Positions 1-11,072 of a stretch of 64,000 bases of DNA are shown piece by piece. The notes beneath the pieces were generated by a model. The model was given only the letters and a program-made list of their open reading frames with translations, ran no database searches and had not been told where the DNA came from. A program made the position numbers and the translations under genes. The stretch's first letter is position 1, and each line of letters begins with the position of its first letter. Location: contig NC_073340.2 in assembly GCF_027580225.2 (NCBI RefSeq), positions 32,996,501 to 33,060,500 on the forward strand, read 5' to 3'. Source of the stretch: Misgurnus anguillicaudatus. Its lineage: Eukaryota; Chordata; Actinopteri; Cypriniformes; Cobitidae.

Positions 1-240
1 TAAAACCATTCATTGAAATTTCAATAATTTTTCAAAACCTTTGCACAATTAAAAAAAAAATTCAAACAATTTCTCAGAATTCCGAAGATTTTCCAAAAGT
101 TTGCACAAATTATTTTAACACATTTAAAACCATTCATTGGAATTTCAATAATTTTTCAAAACGTTTGCACAATTTATAAACACATTTTCAAACCATTCCT
201 CAGAATTCCAAAGATTTTTCCAAAAGTTTGCGCAAAAAAT
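1..240. repeat. Tandem repeat, two copies of a ~124-bp bipartite unit
   Basis: Two successive copies begin with AACCATTCATTG near 4 and 127. Each copy has a first half ending in TTTGCACAATT and a related second half containing TCAGAATTCC and CCAAAAGTTTGC. The two halves resemble one another, so the unit looks like a diverged dimer of about 60 bp. The first copy may extend beyond the window edge. No coding potential is visible. Confidence 0.75.
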
Positions 241-1495
241 CCATGCACGTTTCTCCGCCTTGACAGCATTTGTGCGCAAATATTGCATCGCGAGCAGTTG
301 CTTTGGCGAATGACATCAAAGCATCACAAGAGCATTTCAGATGCATACAGAGTAGTCTTCTTTGATATCAATTGCTGCTCAGACCTGGAGGTGTTGCATA
401 AAGTTGAATACACTTTGACAAGATTAACTAGAAATCAAAATTTGGTACCGAATGAAAATAGTTCGGACGATGCCTAAAAAAGTATTGAACTCAAAAAAGT
501 AAAAAATATACAACGATACCCAGCTCATACTTTAAAAAAGGTATTTGTTAGATCATAATGTTGTTCAACAACCGCACAAAAGTATTTCATCACAATATAG
601 GCTGCTTGAGAAATTATTGCTGACAAAAAGCCTTGGAATAGCGTTGTTGAATTATTAAAGGCATAACAAATGGCGATGCTCCACACTCACCCCCAAGTGG
701 CCTTTCCAGGGGTACAAACCAGCCGACTCAACAGAACCTGACTAGCGAAGCTCTTTCTATATTCACTCAGGCTTGGGATGTAAATTGAACAACAACTGAT
801 TGCTGACCTCCCAAAACACTTAATTAGAAACTTGTTTTTAGGTCGAGAGCTTTTAGATGCTTAATTGTTTGTATTTCCAACCAAGCGTGTCAGAAATTTG
901 TGTAAGAACAAAGCTGATAGGTCGGAATGACCTCCCATTTGGCCAACTAAAAGGCTTTACCATCCTCTCACAAACACAGCAAAACATAGATAGAGAGATA
1001 CATCTTTTATAAAAAAAAAACAGTAATATATCCTGTGATTAGGTTTATCCCAGAGGTCTTTCTTTATAAAGCTTAAGAAACAAAAACACTATGCATTAAA
1101 ACAAACTCCAATTAATTTTTTCAAGTCTAACTAACAGTTGCTATGAGTTGTTGACACGTTTCAAAATGGTGCTATGTTTTACAAAGTTTTCTGCATAGCC
1201 GCCCGGTTTATGGATTTGCATGTAAACGCATGAAAATAAAAATAAGCAGATTTTTTTATATACATCCACTTATTATATGCAAAACAAAACAAAACACAGT
1301 AAAATACAGTATAGGACATCACTTTTGATTGGACGAACATTTTCTGGTCATTATGTAAATATATTTTGACCACTAGTAATTGCTATCAGGATTTGAATAG
1401 ATTTTCAACTAGTATAACTAAATTTTCAAGATTTTTTATTTACTAGTATAAATGTTTCTGGAAATAAATACATACCCTGCCTTAATTATTTTGGA
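241..1495. other. No gene recognised; AT-rich spacer
   Basis: I see no repeat family, splice-linked open frames or RNA gene here. A 64-codon open frame at 283-477 has no motif I recognise and is not part of any exon chain I can see. An A-rich run lies near 1010-1020. Confidence 0.5.
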
Positions 1496-2254
1496 CATAG
1501 GTGCCGATCCATGTGTACGTTGCTGCTGGGCTCGATCATGCTGGGTCTAAACCATGTCGAAAATCTGATTGTGTCACTTTCCTCCTTCTTTGCGCACTCT
1601 TGTAGCATCTGCCGTTGCTAAGCAACCTTACCGTACATTCACATGGGGCGAAAGCGTTACCGCTTGATGGAAGGCTTGTCTGAAGCGTGGCCAACAGCCA
1701 ATCAAAGTGGCCGCAACACATTCGGTCTTGCATAAACGTAATTGGCTGGCTTGCACTAGGTTATTTGCATAATGCGATCTGATTGGCTGACGCAAGCATT
1801 CGCGCTTGAAAAGTTGAGAAATGTTCAACTTCTGCCGGGAGAAACAGCAGTGACGCGACGCTGACAGATACAAAATTCAATTATATCTGATTGGCTGATG
1901 CACGCGTTGGCGCTTAAAAGTTGAGAAATGTTTAACTTCTGCCGCGAGCAATGGGAGTGATGCGATTTTGACGGATCCACAATTCAGTTCGGCAATGCAT
2001 GACGTCACTCATTAAAAGTAAAAAGAAGCTTACGCCCCATGTGAATGTACCGTCAATCAGAACGCCTTATGCAAATAACCTAGCCTGAGCCAGCCAATTA
2101 TGTTTATGCAAGAACGGAGCATGTGTTGGGGCCACTTTGATTGGCTGTTGGCCACGCCTCAGACAAGCCTTTCGTCAAGCGTTAATGATTTTGCCCCGTG
2201 TGAATGTACCATGACGTGCCAAGCACCCACCGGCAGAAAAAATTTAACGACTAT
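1496..2254. mobile_element. Diverged element with CATAGG-type ends, interrupted by a palindromic MITE
   Basis: The left end (CATAGGTGCCGAT) and the right end (CACCCACCGGCAG then GACTATGA) are roughly inverted versions of each other. Both resemble the right end of the repeat at 18999-19290 (CACCCACCGGCGG then CGGCGCCTATGA). The middle is occupied by the GC-rich palindrome annotated separately. The family is not named with confidence, and the outer element may be only a remnant pair of ends. Confidence 0.45.
1633..2209. mobile_element. Palindromic non-autonomous DNA transposon
   Basis: The element starts GTACATTCACATGGGGCG and ends in its inverted counterpart CCCCGTGTGAATGTAC. The arms of about 150 bp carry the same inverted landmarks: CCACTTTGATTGGCTG, TTTGCATAA and AGCCAATTA. 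The interior holds two direct copies of a module beginning CTGATTGGCTGA and containing AAAAGTTGAGAAATGTT. A further internal copy of the terminal sequence ends at 2050, so the element looks like a composite of two related copies. Short open frames across it are shadows of the arms. Confidence 0.7.
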
Positions 2255-2442
2255 GATTTTGGACATGGTTTTGGAGCCCTTGAGCTTTCTGGAGCCAGAA
2301 AACTTTATCTGAACATAATTTAGGACTCCACTTTTTAAATTGAGTTAAAGTTTATCCAAACCTATTACTACAGTTTTCTTCTTTCTTACAATCCAATTTT
2401 CATAAGCATAAACTCTGGAGCACCACACTATGTCTTCTGTAA

Positions 2443-2816
2443 GGGGGCGTGCACACCCAACTTTTACGCCCGCGGCCAGCATATGTTTTCAATTGTTTCC
2501 AATGAAAGTGCGCCGTTTTTCAAAAAAGACAGCAGCTAGCGTTTTTCCGCACCCAACACTGAGCGCCGAGAGTTGAAAAATATTAAACTTTGGGTGAAAA
2601 GCTCAGCTCGTCAATGTCAGTTCTGACACAGCCGTCCAATCACAGTGGAGGGGGTTGAGGACAAATAACACAACAACCAACCGGCGCATCGTACAACGAC
2701 TAATAAACAAAGCAGAAGTATGTGAAGAAAGCTAGCGCTCAGCTGAAAAAACAGCTGGTATTCGACATCCTTCAGGCGTTTCAGGTGCGTTTAAAAGCTT
2801 TGGTGTGCACACCCCC
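2443..2816. mobile_element. Harbinger-like MITE with TAA target-site duplication
   Basis: The inverted termini are GGGGGCGTGCACACC at 2443 and GGTGTGCACACCCCC ending at 2816. The element is bracketed by TAA at 2440-2442 and at 2817-2819. A three-base TWA duplication with a G-rich terminus is the signature of PIF/Harbinger elements. At 374 bp it is too short for a transposase and is non-autonomous. A short open frame crosses its right end but shows no recognisable domain. Confidence 0.8.
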
Positions 2817-2819
2817 TAA

Positions 2820-4525
2820 TGCATTTAAAACTCTAGTTTCTGAAAATTTGGGACACTTGCATGCCTACAATGCCTTAGCATATCAATTAAATGGAGCACA
2901 ATTAAATTGAGGGCAGTAATTACAAAAACAGCATTATACATAAGTGAAAAAGTGTGAAATAATCAATCAATAAATAAAACATTTTACTTTATTCAGTTTA
3001 AGTGGATGTTGCCTATTTGTCCAATCCAGTGTATTATGCATAAAGTTACATAACAAGAATGACCCATGCCACTTTACCACAGTCTTTGTGAACAGACAAC
3101 CATGTTTAAATATTTGATGATGCTATCAAGACGTGACTTGTTGAATATCGTGAGTCTGCTCCTTTTGCGCTTTTAACATTCACAGCATGGAAATATTCCG
3201 ACACAGCAGTTTAGTACTCTTTGATTTTGCTATTCATTTCGAAAAGAAATGAACCAGAGAGATTGATTTGAATTGCATCGCTTTGCTGGTTTCCATTTAT
3301 TCAGCGCTATCATTTGCTCTCCAGGCTTGTTGATTAAACATGCTAATGGCGAACGATAAGGCCAAAAATGTGCTTGCGGGAAAACACTGTACTACTGTAA
3401 TCTCCGTGCTTACATCAGCTTACATTAACGCTTTGTCTGACGGCCTTTAACCCCTGCAATTAATTGCTGGTTCCTGCCGTGTTTGGTCCGCGTCTCCGAG
3501 CTGCTATCTGGTGACTGCAGGCCACGGCGTGAGAGCGCAAAGTGATTTTATCAGCAGACCGATTCAGTCAGGACTCCACGAGCTCGGCTAGCTTTCACCT
3601 CGTAATACCCCGCGACGAAGTGATTTAACACGGTCCGGTTGTTGTCACCGGCTCCTATATGAGAGCTGACAGGTTCATGGGGTCTTTCTTTGCTTTCCCA
3701 AACTGCCTGAATGAGAAAGAAATCAAAGGTGCAAAGGCAAACGCTAACAACATTAAATGTTCACCATGAGGTCACCCAGTCTACTCTCAAATTACTAACC
3801 TGACTTTAAAGATACTAACAACATCTTGGATTGGTAGTTATCTTGCAAGACTTTTTGTCCTACTCTGGCTGCTATAACTTCAGTTTAATTGGCTTGTGCA
3901 TTTGGCTGATGACAGGTGTTGTTTGGTCTAATCTAAAATTGTTAAATTTAGGTGTCACAGTGCAATCGCACAAATTCCCACTATTGCTACTTTAACACTT
4001 ATTAAACAAACAGCTCATAATTAATTACCTTGATAGTTAATTTATTTTACATTCCCCATGATATGGATGTGAAGAGCAAGATATATTCTCGATCCTTGGT
4101 CTGCATTTAGTAAAATATACAATGCTATGATTTTTTCCCTTTCTGATTTTTATTTTTCACACTTAAATGATTCAGATAATCAAACAAATTTTAATTCAAC
4201 ACAAAAGTTAACCCTAGTAAATAAAAAAATTACTTCATTTATTAATGGAAACCATCAAGCAATTTTGCATTTGAAACATGTCTAAAAGTCATCCAAACAC
4301 AGCCATCAAGGCTTAAACAAAATAAAAAATTATAGATGTCTAAACAAAAATAAATAAAATAAATGAATAAAGCCAAACACCTTGTGATCACTGTTCATAC
4401 ATCATTATATCACACATCTCACAAAATAAAAGAAGTGGGTTACTCATAGCCAGACTATATCGGGTCTATAATTAACCCAGATGGTAAAATGACGGCTATT
4501 GCCAAGTTTTAAATATTGATATTTG
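2820..4525. other. No gene or repeat recognised
   Basis: AT-rich sequence without open frames above about 60 codons and without clear inverted termini. The segment 3460-3620 is locally GC-richer (GTGTTTGGTCCGCG region). Nothing in it identifies an exon. Confidence 0.45.
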
Positions 4526-5145
4526 TAGGGCTGTCAAAAGATGAATCGCAATCAATCGCATACAAAATAAAACATTGTGTTTGCATAATATATTTGTGTG
4601 TGTATCGTGTGTTATTATTATGTTTATAAAAATACACACATACATGTATACATTTAAGAATTTTTTAATTTATATATATTTTTTCATTTACATTAGGGCT
4701 GTCAAAAAATGTATCGCGATTAATCACATACAAAATAAAAGTTTGTGTTTGCATAATATATTTGTGTGTGTAATTATTATGTATATAGAAATACACACAT
4801 GCATGTATACATTTAAGATTTTTTTTATTTTTGTATAATTTTTTCATTTATATTAGGGCTGTCAAACGATTAATTGCGATTAATCGCGATTAATCACATA
4901 CAAAATGACAGTGTGTGTTTGCATAATATGTGTGTGTGTGTGTGTGTATTGTGTGTAATTATTATGTATGGCGAAATACACACATACATGTATACATTTA
5001 AGGATTTTTTTAATGTATATTTTTTCATTTATATTAGGGTTGTCAAAAAATGAATCGCGATTAATCACATAGAAAATAAAAGTTTGTGTTTGCATAATAT
5101 ATTTGTGTGTGTATTGTGTGTAATTATATATATATTTACGCATGC

Positions 5146-5189
<44 letters not shown>

Positions 5190-5661
5190 ATATATACAAA
5201 ATAATTACACACAATACACACACACACAAATATATTATGTAAACACAAACTTTTATTTTAGATGCCATTAATCGTGATTACTTTTGAATAAGGCTGTCAA
5301 AAGATTAAATAAAGTTTTAGTTAGAAAATTTTGGTAAACTCAGTACTGATTTCATATTAAATTTAATGTCAACGTATACACATATGCACACACATATAAA
5401 ATCCAAAAACAAACTTTTATTTTGAATGTGATTAATCGCGATTAATCTTTTGACATCCTTAATTTCTATATTATATAAAATATATGAAATCTAAAATATA
5501 TATATTTTAAATTTTCTTAAATACATGCATACATGCATGCGTGTGTGTGTTTATATATACAAAATAATTACACACAGTGCACACACACACACATATATTA
5601 AGCAAAAAACAAACTTTGATTTTGTATGCGATTAATCGCGATTAATATTTTGACAGCCCTA
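4526..5661. mobile_element. Inverted/tandem array of a TTAATCGCGATTAATC element
   Basis: Unit starts with the landmark TAGGGCTGTCAAA (TAGGGTTGTCAAA in the last) occur at 4526, 4694, 4854 and 5035, giving tandem units of 168, 160 and 181 bp. Each unit has an ATTAATCGCGATTAATC-like box, a TTTGCATAATAT stretch and a TGTGTG tract. The inverted form (GATTAATCGCGATTAATC then TTTTGACA) occurs near 5430-5455 and at 5628-5661, ending TGACAGCCCTA. An intermediate, partly direct copy lies near 5289. The block is thus an amplified left arm facing fewer right arms of one palindromic DNA element. No clear TSD was found. Confidence 0.8.
5147..5187. repeat. (TG)n microsatellite
   Basis: An uninterrupted TG run of about 40 bp lies inside the array at 4526-5661, next to CATGCGTGCG. 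Confidence 0.95.
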
Positions 5662-7249
5662 ATATTTTTCTTACAAAGTTGCATCAATTGTCCTCATAAG
5701 GACTTTATTAACCCCCCAAAAGCCACGTGGATTACTTCTGTGAAGGATGGGTGTACTTTTTTGGCCTTCAAATCAGAAGCACCCATTTACAACCCTTATA
5801 GGGCTTGGAACAGCCGTCAAGGATGGAATAATCTTACCCCGGCTTCAATGTGTTTTAATGTTCAGACACTCAATGCTGATAAGTGCTACACAGCGGATAA
5901 ACACTTGCAAGTGTTAGAATCAAAGATGGCTGAATGACTGTAATGAACCGAGACATTTTTTAATAGTCTATTTAAGATTTCTGGCCCCAGGCCTGTTTGA
6001 GTCGAAGAGCTCCAAAATCACAGACGTTTCAACATGCAAGACTAAGAGAAAGTAATTATTAAGAGTGATTACAAAACAAAATCACTTTGCCCAGCATCAT
6101 GTACAATAATGTTTCTAAATCAATGCTTCTAATAAACTTGTAGCTCATAAAACTTTGCTCTTTGCATCCCTGTGTGTCCCTGGCATGGCATATAAATCTT
6201 TCCAAACACGTTTGGTTTAGTATGCGCTTTTAGGTGTGATGGAGCGAGTTGCAATATGGCTGCAAAACAAAGGCATCAGGGGGCAAGAACACACGGCACC
6301 AAACAATCATCTCTCAAACTCGACAGACTGTTTCTTAGGCAGCACGCTTTAATTGGCACTTTGTTGAACCTCTGTGTGCAAAAGTTCCTTTGACAGAAAT
6401 CATTCGTTTATAAGTCATGCTCCAGGTTTTGCGTTTTCCGCACCTTAATTTACAGGTAAGCTATCGGTCCGTTCCGCTCGGTCAACGGTATGTGTACCAG
6501 ACTCCTAATGATTCCCAGCGTCTGTTAAATCGATGAAGATTCACTCCAGGGTTGAGATGCTGGGAAGAGACTGCATGACCAGCGGTGCTCAGATACCGCC
6601 AGTCTATTAAAACCCAGCAACATCACACTATGAGTGCAAATGATGGCATGCAAGCTAGCATTTATGAGCAATTCTGTTGTGGCCTTCGCTTTTGCATATC
6701 CCAAAGAGAAATGAGAAGCGTGAGGAAGGGCAAGAGCTGATTAAAATTCGGACGGCTGTTTAACATGTAGCATATGGTCTCAGCTCTCTGTACTGTGGTC
6801 AGCACTGAGGATTTGACTTTGTCGCAGATGAGCGTTACAGAGGTTTAGTGCTTTATCATGACCTTGAGAGACTTATTATGCTTGCATAAAAGAGCTACAA
6901 TAGAACGATTATATTATATTTAATAAAAGTGACTTTTTATATTATTTTCTCCAGTCCCACATGCAAAAGGTTCACATGAATGACAGATGCAAAGAAAGGC
7001 TTATTATTTCAATGTGGCTGTGATGTCAGAGGAAATTATAACAATAGTTATGAAATGCAAATATATGACTGAACTGAAAAATCTTTTTTAATACAATGGA
7101 CCAGCTAGCAATTAGTTAGGGCTAGTCAATGGTAATCAGTCTTTTGGGATTCAAACTAGACCTTATTATGTAACTAATAAAAGTTATGACAAATCTTAAA
7201 GAAACAATAACTTGTGAGACTAGTCTAGCAGTTTATGTAATCTGTATAG
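5662..7249. other. No gene recognised; apparently low-repeat sequence
   Basis: An open frame at 5626-5937 starts inside the terminal repeat of the preceding element, so its start is not credible and no domain is evident. The rest shows no inverted termini or microsatellites that I can identify. Confidence 0.45.
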
Positions 7250-7975
7250 TATATGTCCTTCTGTATTGCTCAGTTGAATTGTGTTAGCAGCAAAAGAGGT
7301 CATGGGTTCGAACCATAGATTGTAAAAAATATAGATGTAGTGTCCGTGATGTCTCCCATAGGTTTGTGAAGAGCTTTTTTGAAGGCAATAGTTCTCAATA
7401 GTTCATCTTGGCATCGCATCACCGCGCATCACTCGCGGATAACCGAAAAATGGGTAAAGAGGCGGGATGTGGGTAAATCTGAAGTGTCTGGTTGGTGAAA
7501 CCACACCCACCTAGCTCAACGGTAGTGACAGTAGTGGCAGTTCACCCGTCACTCAAGTGGCCACGCCCTTAATTATGCATAACTTTAAGGCTTTAAGGCT
7601 AATATAATGTAAACAGATGAGTTACAAAAAAATTACACCACTCACAATGGTCATGAAGGGCAACATTAGCTATATAGACCAAAAACACTTTTTTTGTACC
7701 AGGCTATAAACACATTATTTTCTGCTGTAAATTTGGGCATTTTAACATGGAGGTCTATGAAAATTGACTCCCTTTTGGACCCAGACTCTAGTGGACAGTC
7801 GATGAATTGCTGTTTATGTTACTTTCGTGTTGGCTTCACGATAAAGATCAGAAGGTTTCCCTTTGGTTCGAACCCAGGAAACAGTCATAGTGATACAAAT
7901 TTATTTTTTTGTAATGCATTGTAAATTGCTTTGGATAAAAGCTTCTGCCAAATGCGTAAATGTAAATGTAATGCA
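7250..7975 (+). mobile_element. tRNA-derived SINE, split by an insertion
   Basis: The head at 7250-7314 has tRNA-like promoter boxes: a degenerate A box near CAGTTGAATTG and a B box GGTTCGAACC. The remaining body resumes at 7865 and ends in the common fish SINE/LINE tail TTTGGATAAAAGC, then CTGCCAAATGCGTAAATG. The two halves are separated by about 550 bp of unrelated sequence, and the B-box sequence is duplicated across the gap. Confidence 0.7.
7315..7864. mobile_element. Insertion inside the SINE B box
   Basis: The insert begins ATAGATTGTAAAAAATATAG and ends in AGGTTTCCCTTT. It is flanked by the same ten bases, GGTTCGAACC, at 7305-7314 and 7865-7874. That fits a duplicated target, though both copies also match a consensus B box. 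I recognise the interior as a dispersed fish repeat but cannot assign its class. An internal open frame at 7694-7924 is incidental. Confidence 0.55.
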
Positions 7976-8020
7976 ACCAGGCAGAGATAATCTAGTTAGA
8001 TTAGACAAAATTATCTAGGG

Positions 8021-8657
8021 CAGTGGTCTTCAACAAGGTGCCCACGGGCACCAGTAGGGTGGCCATTCGTGCCAGTTCCGCCGGACACGTCCCGAACATG
8101 TTTTCGGGTTCGTTCTCCGGAAGTCGCGTTGCTCGACCGCATACGTCATCGAGGTTCTCACATTTCAGTTAAAATACATTATAAAATTAAGATTTATTTC
8201 TTTTAAGACATACAATCATTGCAGTTTCAATCTTACCTTGAAATGTAACGGTTGCTTTTCTGAAATTAAACCCGAAATATTAAACCTTGATGATGTATGC
8301 GGTCGACCAACGCGACTTCCGGAGAACGAACCCGAAAACATGTTCGGGACGTGTCCGGTGGAACTGGCACAAATGGCCACCCTAGGCACCAGGTTGCCCG
8401 CATAGAGTCTGTGAGGAGCCCGCCAAAGCACATTCTGTTAATAGTCTCAATTGTAATATTTATTTATTACATATTTTTATATTAGCTTGGCTTCTTTTAT
8501 GTATGTTAACATTTTAAACAATGATAAAACATATCAACAAGTAAAATAAATAAGTAAAACAAAAATGTTTTGAATAGACTATATCAAAAAGTAGCCCTCC
8601 AGATTGTTTTTTATCCATTGTGTTAGCCCTTGCTCACAAAAAGATTGGAGACCCCTG
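8021..8657. mobile_element. hAT-type element hosting a second hAT
   Basis: The termini are CAGTGGTCTTCAAC at 8021 and the inverted GATTGGAGACCCCTG ending at 8657, matching the YARNG start typical of hAT ends. The flanks are ATCTAGGG (8013-8020) and ATCCAGGG (8658-8665), an 8-bp duplication with one difference. Removing the nested 8055-8384 element and one TSD copy leaves about 300 bp, so it is non-autonomous. Confidence 0.75.
8055..8384. mobile_element. hAT MITE with exact 8-bp TSD GGCACCAG
   Basis: The element starts TAGGGTGGCCATTCGTGCCA and ends in the inverted ATGGCCACCCTA. Arms of over 100 bp match throughout, sharing CGAACATGTTTTCGGG and CTTCCGGAGAACGAA-type boxes. GGCACCAG sits immediately outside both ends (8047-8054 and 8385-8392). 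It lies within the older hAT at 8021-8657. A related, interrupted copy is at 19436-20192. Confidence 0.92.
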
Positions 8658-8665
8658 ATCCAGGG

Positions 8666-9741
8666 CCGGGTTTCATAAGGCTTGGCTAAAGCACTAGACC
8701 TTTGTTAAATTAAGATGTTTAGGCATTTTTATAAACATGCATTAAAAAAATAAGTTATTGGCATGCATCTTGAGACAAATTAATGGCACTGGCTTATTTT
8801 AAGATCGGTCAGTGCAAGTTATTTTCAGTTGAAACATTTGTTTTTGGCCCTGTCCCAAATGGCGCACTTCATGGGGACTTTCGGTCTCGTGGCCTTAAAT
8901 TGCGTGTGCTCGCTTACTATGAGTCGGTAGGATGTCCCATCTGTCATTTTTACGCTCTGCTCATCTGCGCCCTCTTTGCACCCTTGATGCGTCTTTTGCA
9001 AAGCCCACACTGCAGCAGGCTTCGCGCACTTTACCAACCCAGAAGTCCTTGCCAAAGAGCAATCAGACCAATCAGACGATGGAAGGGAGGAGTTCACACT
9101 GATGGGCAACTTCTCTTCCTATTTCCGGCTGGAAGCTCGAGTCTGTCCCAAAATACAACTCCGGTGCAACCATAGATATGTATGAAGGCTAGATGTCTCG
9201 CCCGGGTTGCTGGCCAATTGAGTGGAACGTCCGCATTTGGTGGCCATCTTTACCACAGGCAGCTCGCTCACCCGCAGCATTGTGTTTTAATGGTGCATGT
9301 ACTTTTAAATGATCATAACTTGCTTATTTTTCTACCGATTTTCAAACGGTTTGGTTTGTTATAAATGTCAAAGATGTACCTATGACACTGCATACTTATA
9401 CTAAAAAAAAGATAAAATTTATGAAACATGTTAAAGCATCCAGAATTATATCCACGTTAATGACGATTGTAAGAAACCAAACCGTTTGAAAATTGGTAGA
9501 AATTTAGCATGTTATGGTCATTTAAAAGTACCTGCAACATTAAAACTCAATGCCACGAGTGAGCGAGCTGTCTGAAGTAAGGTGGCCGCCAGGTGATGAC
9601 ATTAGAGACTCCGCCCCTCCGGGTCCCCAAAGTCTGCACAACATGATGTCATCAAAGGAGGAGGACCACAAGTCCGGAGTGTGCCATTTGGGACAGGGCC
9701 TTAGTCTAAGACTAGCCTTAAGCCTTGTCTGTGAAACCGGG
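8666..9741. mobile_element. Dispersed MITE with CCGGGTTTC ends, interrupted
   Basis: The left end is CCGGGTTTCATAAGGC and the right end is the inverted GCCTTGTCTGTGAAACCGGG. Diagnostic interior pieces include TTTTAAGATCGGTCAGTGC and TAGTCTAAGACTAGCC. Relatives lie at 57625-57855 and 63417-63484. It begins right after the TSD of the hAT at 8021-8657 and is interrupted by an 855-bp palindrome. Confidence 0.75.
8846..9700. mobile_element. 855-bp palindromic element with GGCCCTGTCCC ends
   Basis: The termini GGCCCTGTCCCAAATGGC and GCCATTTGGGACAGGGCC are perfect inverted repeats. Inside is a second pair of long arms at 9239-9362 and 9469-9590, sharing CAGCTCGCTCAC, TTTTAATG, TACTTTTAAATGA and TTTTCAAACGGTTTGGTTT in inverted order. 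It interrupts the MITE at 8666-9741. No clear TSD is visible, so the superfamily is left open. Open frames on both strands across 8783-9175 are by-products. Confidence 0.75.
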
Positions 9742-10063
9742 AGTAATTGTGTAACTTGACCAATCAGATTTTAGTACAAATTAGGATAGTTCACGCAAAA
9801 CGAAAACTTTGTCATTATATTGACCTTATATTGTTTAAATCCCCAAATGCAAAATCCCCGAGCCAGTCACCATTGACTCTCATAATAACCCAAAAACCCT
9901 TTGAGCTTCAAAAGTACACAAAAGTGTCAAATATATAGCTCCACTTGACTTGTGTCATATATTTTAATTGTCCTGAATAGATTTACTTCTCTACTTTCTT
10001 ATTGTGGATATCACTGAAGCTTAAAGAGGTGGTCACCATCCATTTCCATAGTAACCCGAAAGT

Positions 10064-10910
10064 CAGTGGCGGAGCCAGAGGGCTAGTTGGGGTGGCAATT
10101 GCCACCCCAGACAAAGTCCTTGCCACCCCTGTTGCCACCCCGCTGAAAACATTACATTATGTTTGATTTTTACGAACATTTCTCAAATCTCCCAGCGGAC
10201 GTTAATGTGGCACGCACAAGCGTGCAGCGTGCTGTTGCTGCTACACTTTTCATTAGGCTTGTTCGACTTTTCACATCAGTTTGGGTGATTTGGGTCTGAC
10301 AGGGTTGGATTATAATTTCAAAAAGTCATCTGAAGCCATTCCATAGCTTAATGTGAGGGACAGAAGTCTATTTACATCATTACATTAAAGTATACGGAAA
10401 CTTGTTCCCTCCTCCCTTAACATAACAGGTCTAGACGTCTTTAAGCAATTTTCCTTGTGTTGTCAAATAGGCTAGACCTCACTATACTCAGATTTTGTCG
10501 TAATGTAACACTTTAGTATTTGTATTATTAGTAACGGTGTACCTATGGTAAATAATAACAAGCAAATTGTTCCAAATTTTGGTTTCTTCATGTGTGTAAT
10601 CAAGTTTTCTTTTAGGGAAAGCAGAATGAAGAGAAAAAGCAATATTACCAACTTCTTTCTAAAGAAGCAAAGTCAAGTGCAGATCAGGGCCAAACAGATC
10701 CCAGACCCAGTTGTTCTATTTTTGCCGTATAGTTAATACATATATAATTGTGTAGATTTTGAAAAATTAACAACTTTAATTTAATCTATATACATTTTGT
10801 GGAAAAGAATTTATTTTTAGTGTAATTGAACACTTTGTATATTGACCCCCCAAAATAATACCTTGCCACCCCTTTACCACCCCTGTTTTAAAAGTCTAGC
10901 TCCGCCACAG
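10064..10910 (+). mobile_element. hAT element with exact 8-bp TSD CCGAAAGT
   Basis: The ends are CAGTGGCGGAGCCAGAGGGC and its inverted partner TCTAGCTCCGCCACAG. CCGAAAGT occurs immediately outside both (10056-10063 and 10911-10918). GCCACCCC motifs are repeated near both ends. The interior retains a transposase N-terminal exon remnant (10616-10736) but nothing long enough for a full transposase of about 600 residues, so this is a deletion derivative. Confidence 0.92.
10616..10736 (+). pseudogene. Remnant of hAT transposase N-terminal exon
   Basis: A pyrimidine-rich acceptor (TTTTCTTTTAG, ending 10615) precedes an ATG at 10626. The frame reads MKRKSNITNFFLKKQSQ and stops at 10736. A short basic N-terminus followed by an (S/T)-(I/L)-x-x-FF-x-K-K pattern is typical of the start of TTF-type hAT transposases. 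After about 20 residues the reading shows no further similarity that I recognise, as expected where the catalytic region has been deleted. The position inside a TSD-bounded hAT supports the call. Confidence 0.6.
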
Positions 10911-11072
10911 CCGAAAGTCCACTTTCAACATTTAAAAAAAATCTGCATTTGGGTTTTGAAAAACAATACACTATACACTACAATACAATACAATACAATA
11001 CAAGACAGTAGTGATCAAATGGCATGAGGGTGAGAAAATAGTGAAAAGTTTTCATTATTGGGTGAACTATAA

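Larger units (their letters stand above)
9785..11072. mobile_element. MITE with AGTTCACCC-type ends, interrupted by a hAT
   Basis: The left end (ATAGTTCACGCAAAACGAAA) and the right end (TTTTCATTATTGGGTGAACT) are inverted. The subterminal TGGCATGAGGGTGAG near 11022-11035 is diagnostic of this dispersed family. The nested hAT 10064-10910 accounts for most of its length. A partial copy of the same family is at 16721-16782. Confidence 0.7.

Noticed and set aside
283..477. 64-codon frame starting MHREQLLW
   Set aside because: No recognisable motif, no splice context and a length common by chance in AT-rich DNA.
4526..5661. Regularly spaced repeats resembling a CRISPR array
   Set aside because: Repeats are long and diverged, spacers are not unique, inverted copies are present and the DNA is vertebrate.
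4526..5661. 8-bp TSD around the array
   Set aside because: ATATTTG on the left and ATATTTT on the right do not line up at consistent distances from the termini.
5626..5937. 103-codon frame
   Set aside because: Its start lies in the terminal repeat of the preceding element, and no domain is visible.
8783..9175. 130-codon frame
   Set aside because: It crosses the junction between two unrelated elements; no coding signal.
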